A stretch of DNA of 22,180 bases, taken from contig JAZDGL010000057.1 in the NCBI GenBank assembly GCA_043806975.1, forward strand, positions 1-22,180, read 5' to 3'. This document shows positions 14,850 to 20,440 of this stretch, in pieces. How positions within the stretch are numbered: the stretch's first letter is position 1; each line of letters opens with the position of its first letter. This DNA comes from JAZDGL01 sp043806975 (lineage in GTDB: Bacteria > Patescibacteriota > Minisyncoccia > CAYZDR01). The notes beneath the pieces are model-generated. The model made no database searches. It saw nothing but the letters and a program-made list of their open reading frames with translations, and had not been told where the DNA came from. Made by a program: the position numbers and the translations under genes.

Positions 14850-14877
14850 GAAATGCGCTAAACGCGTAAGTCCTATT
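14850..14877. repeat. Short GC-richer repeat, copy 2 (rpsG-fusA gap)
   Basis: Plus strand GAAATGCGCTAAACGCGTAA, then GTCCTATTAT. It shares 18 of 21 bases with 4001-4021, in the same orientation. Like copy 1 it starts within a few bases of a ribosomal-protein stop codon (rpsG). Its reverse complement begins ATAGGACTTACGCG. The opposite arm seen in copy 1 is missing here. Confidence 0.6.
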
Positions 14878-14879
14878 AT

Positions 14880-15350
14880 TTATGCAAAGTGCGCAAATGC
14901 TCTGTTGGCTTCTGCCATCTTTTGCATATCTTGCTTTTTCTTAACTGCTGTCCCTTGGTTATTGGACGCCGCGACTAATTCTTCGGCTAATTTAGCAGTC
15001 ATTGGTTTTCCTTTTTTGGATTTTGCCGCCGCAAGAATCCACCTCAAAGAAAGCGCCAATCTTCTTTCACCTCTCACTTCCTTTGGAACCTGATAATTAG
15101 CTCCGCCAACTCTTTGAGATTTTACTTCCAAATAAGGCATTGTATTTTTCAAAGCCTTATCAAAAATCTGAATTGGATCTTGCTTTGTTTCTTGCTCTAC
15201 CGCGTCAAACGCCCCATAAACAATTCTTGTGGCTATTTGCTTTTTGCCCTTTTTCATTACATAATTTATCAATTTAGCAACTTGAGGGTTGTTAAATTTT
15301 GAATCCGGAATTATTTGGTTTTTTTCTACTTTTCTAGCTTTTCTAGACAT
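14880..15350 (-). CDS. rpsG: 30S ribosomal protein S7 (uS7)
   Basis: Organises the 16S 3' major domain. In E. coli it also represses str-operon translation. The 156 residues contain MSRKARKVEKNQIIPDSKF, KLINYVMKKGKKQIATRIVY, YLEVKSQRVGGANYQVPKEV, RRLALSLRWILAAAKSKKGK and the C-terminal ANRAFAHFA. All are standard, as is the length. It is 37 bases downstream of rpsL. That gap is too short for the long S7 target found in E. coli. Confidence 0.97.
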   Translation of the reverse strand: MSRKARKVEKNQIIPDSKFNNPQVAKLINYVMKKGKKQIATRIVYGAFDAVEQETKQDPIQIFDKALKNTMPYLEVKSQRVGGANYQVPKEVRGERRLALSLRWILAAAKSKKGKPMTAKLAEELVAASNNQGTAVKKKQDMQKMAEANRAFAHFA

Positions 15351-15387
15351 AGAGATTAGTTATAATATAAGGTTAGTTAAAAATTAT

Positions 15388-15807
15388 TTACTCCGATTTT
15401 TTTGGCTTTTTTGCGCCATATTTGCTTCTTTGCTGCATTCTTTTTTCTACGCCAGCAGAATCTAGCACCCCGCGAACAACATGATAGCGAACGCCTGGAA
15501 GATCTTTTACCCTTCCGCCTCTAATCATAACAACTGCGTGCTCTTGGATATTATGCCCAATGCCTGGAATATATGCCGTTACTTCCATATTATTAGTTAG
15601 CCTTACTCTCGCAAATTTTCTTAAAGCAGAGTTCGGCTTTTTTGGAGTCATAGTCCCAACTTTAATCACAACGCCTCTTTTAAAAGGAGCCTCGTCTTTT
15701 ATTGGCTTATTGCTCAAAACATTGAACCTTCGTAAAAGCGCTGGAGATTTAGACTTCGTTCGTTTGCTTTTTCTAGGGTTTTTAATTAACTGATTGATAG
15801 TAGGCAT
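15388..15807 (-). CDS. rpsL: 30S ribosomal protein S12 with 13-residue insertion (uS12)
   Basis: Decoding-centre protein and streptomycin-response site. Conserved parts are intact: MPTINQLIKNPRKSKR, TMTPKKPNSALRKFARVRLT, GIGHNIQEHAVVMIRGGRV, KDLPGVRYHVVRGVLDSAGV. K56 corresponds to the E. coli K42 streptomycin residue and is wild-type Lys. The Asp of KDLPG is the family's methylthiolation site. Between SPAL and KRGV there are 18 residues (LRRFNVLSNKPIKDEAPF), where E. coli has five. The product is therefore 139 long against 124. A strong promoter and a hairpin leader lie directly upstream, so this is the first gene of the str unit. Confidence 0.97.
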   Translation of the reverse strand: MPTINQLIKNPRKSKRTKSKSPALLRRFNVLSNKPIKDEAPFKRGVVIKVGTMTPKKPNSALRKFARVRLTNNMEVTAYIPGIGHNIQEHAVVMIRGGRVKDLPGVRYHVVRGVLDSAGVEKRMQQRSKYGAKKPKKSE

Positions 15808-15824
15808 AGTATATCTAAATTTTA

Positions 15825-15857
15825 GAAATTGGACAAAATAAAAAAATATCCAATTTC
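15825..15857 (-). promoter_or_regulatory. Hairpin in the rpsL 5' leader
   Basis: A perfect 9-bp inverted repeat, GAAATTGGA / TCCAATTTC, with a 15-base T-rich loop lies in the predicted leader, 17 bases before the rpsL start. It could be a regulatory stem for the str unit. It is not followed by a T-tract, so it is not a plain terminator. Confidence 0.5.
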
Positions 15858-15883
15858 AGAGTTTAATTTTTAATTTCAATTGA

Positions 15884-15912
15884 ATAATAGCAGACATTAA
15901 AAGAAAAGTCAA
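15884..15912 (-). promoter_or_regulatory. Promoter of the rpsL (str) unit
   Basis: Minus strand: TTGACT (15912-15907), 17-base spacer ending TGC, TATTAT (15889-15884). Both hexamers match at five of six positions, and the TGn gives an extended -10. The predicted leader is about 70 bases. A repeat array abuts it upstream, starting 13 bases beyond the -35. Confidence 0.75.
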
Positions 15913-15924
15913 AAAATACAAAAA

Positions 15925-16112
15925 ATTCCAATATTCTCCCCTAAAAAATGAGGGTTGAGGGGGATTCCGATATTTTCTCCCTTTTTACCTCCCAAGGCGG
16001 TCTGCCTTGGGCAGAAGAGGGATTTTAAAATAAATTCCGATTATTTCCCCCCCCCCCCCTTAATAAGGGGGAATTGAAGGGGGTTTTGTAAATAAATTTG
16101 TTTTGCAAGAAC
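15925..16112 (+). repeat. Tandem array of palindromic-repeat cores upstream of the str promoter
   Basis: Three successive units each start ATTCC(A/G)AT and continue with a C-run, a linker and G-runs: 15925-15963, 15964-16033 and 16034-16112. Unit 2 contains an extra perfect hairpin CCCAAGGC / GCCTTGGG (15991-16011). Unit 3 is nearly identical to the right part of copy C, including GGGGGAATTGAAGGGGG and AATTTGTTTTGC, but its left GCAAAACAAATT arm is absent. It contains a 13-C run (16047-16059). With the rpsL leader and promoter, the array accounts for the whole 330-base gene-free stretch 15808-16137. Confidence 0.75.
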
Positions 16113-16137
16113 TACACACAAAACCACGCATCAATAA

Positions 16138-16662
16138 CTATATCTTTTCTTCTCTATATTTTTCCTGTGATTTTTTAATCTCTTCCATTGCAGCATCTTT
16201 ATCTTCCCACCCCTCAACGACAACTTCTTTTTCTTCTAACCGCTTGTATTCAGCAAAAAAATGCGAAGCTTCTTTTGGAAAATGCTCATTCAAATCTTTC
16301 AAGCCTTTAATTTGGTTTAGCCGCGGATCATCCGCAACCACTCCAATAATTTTCTTATCTTTCTCGCCCTTATCCGTCATATTAAACATCGCTACTGGTC
16401 TTACTGGAATAACCGCCCCAGGAAAAAATGTTGTAGTAGCAATGATTAAAGCATCTAAATGATCACCGTCTTCAGACCTTGTTTCAGGAATAAACCCATA
16501 ATCGGCAGGATAAAAAAGCGGCGAATGCAAAACTCTATCTAATTTAATCACATCTTCTTTCTCATCATATTCATATTTATTTTGGCTGCCCTTAGTTATT
16601 TCAACAACAACATTTACAATTTCCGGAGCATTTTTACCAATAGTAAGATTTTTGATATTCAT
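16138..16662 (-). CDS. ppa: Inorganic pyrophosphatase, family I
   Basis: Cytoplasmic enzyme that hydrolyses pyrophosphate to two phosphates, pulling nucleic-acid and aminoacyl-tRNA synthesis forward. The 174 residues match family I: EITKGSQNKYEYD near the start (K29, E31), YPADYGFIPET, the metal-binding signature DGDHLDAL (D65, D67, D70), and HFFAEYKRLE...VEGWED near the end. Length equals the usual bacterial 170-180. It has its own excellent promoter. No good terminator follows before the repeat array and rpsL promoter, so some read-through into str is possible. Confidence 0.97.
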   Translation of the reverse strand: MNIKNLTIGKNAPEIVNVVVEITKGSQNKYEYDEKEDVIKLDRVLHSPLFYPADYGFIPETRSEDGDHLDALIIATTTFFPGAVIPVRPVAMFNMTDKGEKDKKIIGVVADDPRLNQIKGLKDLNEHFPKEASHFFAEYKRLEEKEVVVEGWEDKDAAMEEIKKSQEKYREEKI

Positions 16663-16693
16663 TTTTTCTTATTACTTAAATGATTTAGAAATT

Positions 16694-16709
16694 ATGCGCT
16701 TGCGCGCAT
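16694..16709 (-). other. GCAA-tetraloop hairpin in ppa leader
   Basis: Minus-strand RNA ATGCGC-GCAA-GCGCAT: a 6-bp stem closed by a GNRA tetraloop, just after the predicted ppa transcript start. It may stabilise the 5' end. The function is unknown. Confidence 0.45.
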
Positions 16710-16722
16710 TGATTACGGCTGT

Positions 16723-16751
16723 ATTATAATTCCTGATACGATTTTCGTCAA
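16723..16751 (-). promoter_or_regulatory. Promoter of ppa
   Basis: Minus strand: TTGACG (16751-16746), 17-base spacer, TATAAT (16728-16723). Eleven of twelve positions match consensus. The predicted leader is about 55 bases. Confidence 0.8.
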
Positions 16752-16759
16752 ATAAAAAA

Positions 16760-16788
16760 ATGAAAAGAAGGAATTCAAGTTTTTTCAT
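16760..16788 (-). terminator. Weak terminator after the M50 protease gene
   Basis: Minus strand: ATGAAAA / TTTTCAT stem followed by a seven-T run. It overlaps the protease stop codon. The stem is AT-only in effect and so may be inefficient. Confidence 0.35.
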
Positions 16789-17453
16789 AAAAACAAATAG
16801 CTAATTCCAAGCGCTTTTGTGAACGCCCAGACAGAAACGCTCACTAAAATAGTTAAAATTTGAGTATATGAATCTAAAATTAGGAAGCCTATTAAAATTA
16901 TCATTCCGTATCGCTCTAATGAAATTTTGATTTTGTCCATTGTCGGCGGAAGCGCGGCAAAAAGTATTTTTGAGCCGTCCAGTGGGGGGATGGGGATTAA
17001 ATTAAAAATAGCTAAAACTATATTTATTAAAATAATAGACTGGAAAATTATTATACCAAGCTCCGCCTTAGAGGAAGATAACAAAAACGAACCGAAAAAT
17101 TTAAAAATCAACCCGAAAAACAAAGCCAGCAAAAAATTAGAAATAGGACCCGCCAAGGCTACCAGTGCAGGATCCCTTTTTTGATTTCGCAAATTATAAG
17201 GATTATATGGAACAGGCTTTGCCCATCCAAAAACAAAAGTTCCTCCGCTTGCCAGCCACAAAAGTATCGGAACAAGAAAAGACCCGAAAAAATCTAGATG
17301 CGACAATGGATTTAATGTAATTCGCCCATAATCTTTTGCAGTCGGGTCGCCCAGCCTATAAGCCGCCAGCCCATGAGATGCTTCGTGAACGACTACCGAC
17401 ATAATTAAAATGGCTATTTGGAAAAATAAAATAATTGCGCTATTGGAATTCAT
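16785..17453 (-). CDS. Site-2 protease family (M50) intramembrane metalloprotease
   Basis: Membrane zinc protease of the small rhomboid-sized S2P class, which cleaves substrates within the bilayer. The specific substrate is unknown. The HEASH motif (H23, E24, H27) lies in TM1, and NLIPIPPLDG (151-160) supplies the third zinc ligand D159. The family markers LNPLSHLD, GWAKPVPYNPYNLRN and LVALAGPISNFLLA are present. With 222 residues and about six hydrophobic segments it lacks PDZ and CBS domains, unlike RseP. Its start is at 17453, divergent from rpmB with a 116-base gap. Its stop is TGA. Confidence 0.93.
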   Translation of the reverse strand: MNSNSAIILFFQIAILIMSVVVHEASHGLAAYRLGDPTAKDYGRITLNPLSHLDFFGSFLVPILLWLASGGTFVFGWAKPVPYNPYNLRNQKRDPALVALAGPISNFLLALFFGLIFKFFGSFLLSSSKAELGIIIFQSIILINIVLAIFNLIPIPPLDGSKILFAALPPTMDKIKISLERYGMIILIGFLILDSYTQILTILVSVSVWAFTKALGISYLFL

Positions 17454-17507
17454 AAAAATAATGTTAGATTTTTTATTTTCGCGCGACGCTTTTTTTACCG
17501 CCGCGAC

Positions 17508-17535
17508 TTTACAATATATTAAACTATGGTATAAT
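17508..17535 (+). promoter_or_regulatory. Promoter of rpmB
   Basis: TTTACA (17508-17513), 16-base spacer ending ATGG, TATAAT (17530-17535). The -10 is perfect and preceded by TGG, an extended -10. The leader is about 28 bases and AT-rich, without a clear Shine-Dalgarno. Confidence 0.75.
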
Positions 17536-17569
17536 TCAACTAGATTTAAATTAACATATTTATAAATTT

Positions 17570-17749
17570 ATGGCAAAAATTTGTCAAATCTGCGGAAAAG
17601 GTTCAATTATGATGAAAACGCGAGCGGCTTTGGAAAGAGCGCACAGGAACCCAACCGGAAAAAGAAGAAAATATCCCAATTTGCAAAAAGCGACCATCGG
17701 CGGAGAGAAAATACTCGTTTGCGTGAAATGCAAGAAAATGCTTGGGTAA
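17570..17749 (+). CDS. rpmB: 50S ribosomal protein L28 (bL28), four-cysteine form
   Basis: Large-subunit protein near the E site. The 59-residue product reads MAKICQICGKGSIMMKTR, then AHRNPTGKRRKYPNLQK, then GGEKILVCVKCKKMLG. The basic KRRKYPNLQK segment is the L28 hallmark. Cysteines C5, C8, C51 and C54 form a predicted zinc site, found in the C+ form of the protein. It is a monocistronic plus-strand gene with its own promoter and a strong terminator. Confidence 0.95.
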   Translation: MAKICQICGKGSIMMKTRAALERAHRNPTGKRRKYPNLQKATIGGEKILVCVKCKKMLG

Positions 17750-17783
17750 TTTTTTGCTAAAATTTAATTTATCGGCTTATTTT

Positions 17784-17815
17784 TATAAAAACAGCATCCA
17801 AATGCTGTTTTTATA
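17784..17815 (+). terminator. Intrinsic terminator after rpmB
   Basis: A perfect 14-bp stem (TATAAAAACAGCAT / ATGCTGTTTTTATA) with loop CCAA, including a five-T tract on the plus strand (and five on the minus), 35 bases after the rpmB stop. It would work in both directions. Confidence 0.85.
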
Positions 17816-17830
17816 ATGCTGCGTCACCAA

Positions 17831-17879
17831 TTATCCACAGGGCTTAATACTTGCCAAATTTCCCTGTTTTTTATACACT
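17831..17879 (+). other. DnaA-box-like pair
   Basis: TTATCCACA at 17831-17839 matches the canonical DnaA 9-mer exactly. TTATACACT at 17871-17879 matches TTATNCACA with one mismatch. The two are 40 bases apart in the same orientation. Two sites are too few for an origin. They could be a DnaA regulatory site or chance. Confidence 0.3.
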
Positions 17880-17886
17880 AAACTTA

Positions 17887-18009
17887 ATGAAAGATTATAA
17901 TAAAAATACTAATCGCGTAGTCGCATTTTTCCTAGCTGTAATTTTGGGAATAATCACTCTTCCGATAATGTTTTTAATGACTTGGAGTATTTATCCTCCT
18001 CATGATTAA
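17887..18009 (+). CDS. 40-residue single-pass membrane protein
   Basis: A short frame from ATG at 17887: a basic, polar N-terminus (MKDYNKNTNR), one hydrophobic helix at about residues 11-34, and a short end SIYPPHD. The positive N-terminus would favour an N-in orientation. No family is recognised. It follows the rpmB terminator, has a weak TTGCCA / TATACA promoter candidate (15-base spacer), and ends 3 bases before the next small membrane gene. The tandem, co-directional pairing is the main reason to think it real. Confidence 0.5.
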   Translation: MKDYNKNTNRVVAFFLAVILGIITLPIMFLMTWSIYPPHD

Positions 18010-18012
18010 TTT

Positions 18013-18219
18013 ATGGAAACATTGAAAACAATTTTAAAAACAATTTTTTTTGGTTTTATTCTGCCAATTTTAGCAATGACTATGCTAATAACAATTAGCG
18101 AAGAAATCGCATTTCACATAATGCTTGCTTCTCCATTAATTGTTTTTATCTCATCATATTTTTTCTTTCGTTATTTTTCAGATAAAGAAAATGAAAAGAA
18201 TAATCAAAGCAAGGTTTAA
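18013..18219 (+). CDS. 68-residue two-pass membrane protein
   Basis: It begins METLKTILKTIFFG, with hydrophobic segments at about residues 9-28 and 33-53 and a charged tail FSDKENEKNNQSKV. No family is recognised. It starts 3 bases after the preceding small membrane gene stops, implying a bicistronic unit. Its last 42 bases overlap the end of the convergent UbiA-family gene. A holin-like or small transporter-subunit role is possible, but nothing specific supports either. Confidence 0.55.
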   Translation: METLKTILKTIFFGFILPILAMTMLITISEEIAFHIMLASPLIVFISSYFFFRYFSDKENEKNNQSKV

Positions 18220-19080
18220 GCGATTGATAATTAAAGAAAAAAGTTTTTGCTTTGACACTTTTTCGGCATTCTGAATTTTTAAAAGCAACATTAAATAGAC
18301 AAAAAAATAAGCCGAAATAAACATATATACATAAAAGCTGACCGATTTTATTTTTAAAAACGCAAGAATAAAAATAAACCCCGCAACGGTCAAAGCATAA
18401 ATCAATAAAAATAATTTTCGTTTCCCCATCATTATTAGAGGGGTTATTTTTTTACATTCCTTATCTCCCTTTTCATCTCTGAAATCTTTTAAAAACAACT
18501 TTGCTCCGCCAATGCAGGCAATTCCCGATAACATTAAAAAATTGCTTATTTTAAAATTTAAAATAGAAGAAAATCCCAAAAAATACGGCAATATATAATA
18601 AGCAAAAACTAAAAGCCCCCAGCCAAGAAAACTTTTATCAGACAACCGTTTAAACCGCGGAAAAGAATAAGAAATTCCTATAATCAGCATCAAAATCGCG
18701 CATACAACAAATGTTGCTCCACCAATTATCCCGCATAAAATTGTAAATAAAGCATTTATTAGCGCCAGCCGTTTAGCTAACCCAATTTCTATTCTTCCCG
18801 ATGGAAGCGGTCTATTCGGAGAATTTATCCTGTCTATCTCTAAATCGTAAATATCATTCGCGATTGAACAAAAAGAATAGCTAAAAAATATCACAAAAAA
18901 CCCTAGAAAAATTCGCGCGCTTGAATTACTAAATCCCTTTCCGCAAGCCAGCCCCAACAAAAAAATCAAAAAAATCCCCAAAATATTTTGAAGGTGAATC
19001 AGCTTAAAATAATCTTGAACAAAATCAAGATTATTTTTTGTATATTTAACAATATCATCAAAATTAAAAATTTTTTCCAT
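18178..19080 (-). CDS. UbiA-family prenyltransferase (DGGGP-synthase-like)
   Basis: Integral membrane enzyme that joins a polyprenyl diphosphate to an acceptor. The 300 residues have about eight to nine hydrophobic segments and both Asp-rich motifs: NDIYDLEID (75-83) and KDFRDEKGD (198-206). The text after the first motif, RINSPNRPLPSG, is close to archaeal digeranylgeranylglyceryl-phosphate synthases (RINRP.RP.PSG) and unlike MenA. The actual acceptor cannot be told from sequence; a quinone, lipid or phosphoribose acceptor remains possible. It is downstream of the ligase-acyltransferase pair with a repeat element between. Its tail overlaps the convergent small membrane gene. Confidence 0.88.
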   Translation of the reverse strand: MEKIFNFDDIVKYTKNNLDFVQDYFKLIHLQNILGIFLIFLLGLACGKGFSNSSARIFLGFFVIFFSYSFCSIANDIYDLEIDRINSPNRPLPSGRIEIGLAKRLALINALFTILCGIIGGATFVVCAILMLIIGISYSFPRFKRLSDKSFLGWGLLVFAYYILPYFLGFSSILNFKISNFLMLSGIACIGGAKLFLKDFRDEKGDKECKKITPLIMMGKRKLFLLIYALTVAGFIFILAFLKIKSVSFYVYMFISAYFFVYLMLLLKIQNAEKVSKQKLFSLIINRLNLALIILFIFFI

Positions 19081-19115
19081 TTAAATTATGACTGCGCTTT
19101 TTTAAATTCTTCGCG

Positions 19116-19224
19116 CCGTAGCCATAGCTCCCGCAAAACAAATTCCGATATTTTCCCCCTTAATAAGGGGGAATTGAAGGGGGTTTTGTAAATAAATTTG
19201 TTTTGCGGGAGTTATGCTTTACGG
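19116..19224 (+). repeat. Palindromic repeat element, copy C (UbiA-acyltransferase gap)
   Basis: The longest copy, about 109 bp. The left arm runs CCGTAGCCATAGCTCCCGC then AAAACAAATT; the right arm is its near-complement, AATTTGTTTTGCGGGAGTTA then TGCTTTACGG. Inside are CCGATATTTT, the C5-TTAATAA-G5 core and GAATTGAAGGGGG. The right end covers the stop codon of the acyltransferase gene at 19219-19221. There is no coding capacity. Confidence 0.85.
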
Positions 19225-20436
19225 CAAAAAATCCATTTTCGTTGAATCTTTGCCGATTTTATTAAAAAATGCTACCCAATAATATTCTAAACTATGCTTA
19301 AAATTTATTTTTTTCCAAAAAAATAATATCACAATCCACAAGACTACATTCAACCCCCCAAATATCAAGCAGCCGTTAATTGTTTGATTCCATGATGGCA
19401 AAACCGAGAGCAAAACAACCCTAAAAATTTCAGAAACAGTTGTTTCAAGCATATAGATCGTTATGCTTACCCTGCTAAACCACTTTATAATTGATAATTT
19501 ATTTAGCAAATTAGGTTTTGACTCCAAAAATAACACCGCAAAAACCAATAAAAGCATAAACACCCCAAGCTCAAAATTCGTCTTAAAATACCAAAAATAA
19601 TCGGGTTTTGAAATTGTTTTATCAAAATTCATCATACCGAATAACCCGTAAGCAAAAAACACTGCCCCCAGCGGAGCAATTACAATTTTTAACAGCTTAT
19701 TTCTCCCCTGATAAATCATCATCCCTGCCATAACACCAAAAATTCCATAAGCCAAATATGGCAATAACGGATAAGGATTGGCGACAACAAAACTGAAAAA
19801 AGCCGCTAATAAATAATTTTTCCCCTCTACCGCCTGTGTGAATAGATGAAAAATTGGAACCCTCGCAAAAGATACCGCCATAATCAAAATACCTGAAAAT
19901 CCCAAAATTAAATAATTCCGTTTTTCTTTTTCCACCCCATTTTTCCTTAATAATAAAAACAAAACTAACGATAAAATAATAAGATTTAAAGCTATCGCTG
20001 ACAGCGACGATCCTTCAAAAAATTTCCCAAGATGCGGAAATACAAAACTCCCATTACGCAAAGACCCAGCAACAACGGTCAAATCTGGCTTGTTATTCAC
20101 AAAATCAACATTCCATCTTCCTAAAAAGATATTCAAAATATAATGAAGAAATATATAAATAACCCCGGCAACTATTGGGTAAAGAAAAATTTTAAATTTT
20201 ACCGCCTTTTGACTTCTTTCAAGAAGCATTATAGTGTTTGCCACCATAGAATAAATGATAAATATCCCTCCCCACAAAGCCATAAAACTCATCAAAACAA
20301 CAACTATGGGCGGACTGCTAAAATCAATTTTGTGAATATTCGCATAGTTATATATTGATGAGTGAAAAATTATAATAAACATCAACGACACTCCTCGTAA
20401 AATATCCAGCGATTCAATTCTTTTGTTTTGCGCCAT
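19219..20436 (-). CDS. Multi-pass membrane acyltransferase-like protein (DUF1624/DUF418-like)
   Basis: 405 residues with roughly ten to eleven hydrophobic segments. The N-terminus RIESLDILRGVSLMFIIIFH (6-25) is the shared signature of DUF1624/HGSNAT-type and YeiB/DUF418 membrane proteins, with H25 as the possible catalytic His. Later, PYPLLPYLAYGIFGVMAGMM and WFSRVSITIYMLETTVSEIF fit the same group. Such proteins are thought to move acyl groups across the membrane onto sugars. Acceptor-3-type acyltransferases are the alternative. Only 4 bases separate it from the upstream adenylate-forming ligase, so the two probably act together, the ligase making the activated acyl donor. The exact family needs a profile search. 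Confidence 0.75.
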   Translation of the reverse strand: MAQNKRIESLDILRGVSLMFIIIFHSSIYNYANIHKIDFSSPPIVVVLMSFMALWGGIFIIYSMVANTIMLLERSQKAVKFKIFLYPIVAGVIYIFLHYILNIFLGRWNVDFVNNKPDLTVVAGSLRNGSFVFPHLGKFFEGSSLSAIALNLIILSLVLFLLLRKNGVEKEKRNYLILGFSGILIMAVSFARVPIFHLFTQAVEGKNYLLAAFFSFVVANPYPLLPYLAYGIFGVMAGMMIYQGRNKLLKIVIAPLGAVFFAYGLFGMMNFDKTISKPDYFWYFKTNFELGVFMLLLVFAVLFLESKPNLLNKLSIIKWFSRVSITIYMLETTVSEIFRVVLLSVLPSWNQTINGCLIFGGLNVVLWIVILFFWKKINFKHSLEYYWVAFFNKIGKDSTKMDFLP

Positions 20437-20440
20437 ATTT

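Noticed and set aside
15925..16112. CRISPR-like array
   Set aside because: The units are of unequal length, have no constant repeat or unique spacers, and no cas genes are near.
17821..17880. Replication origin
   Set aside because: Only one exact and one imperfect DnaA box, no dnaA/dnaN/rpmH neighbours and no clustered boxes.
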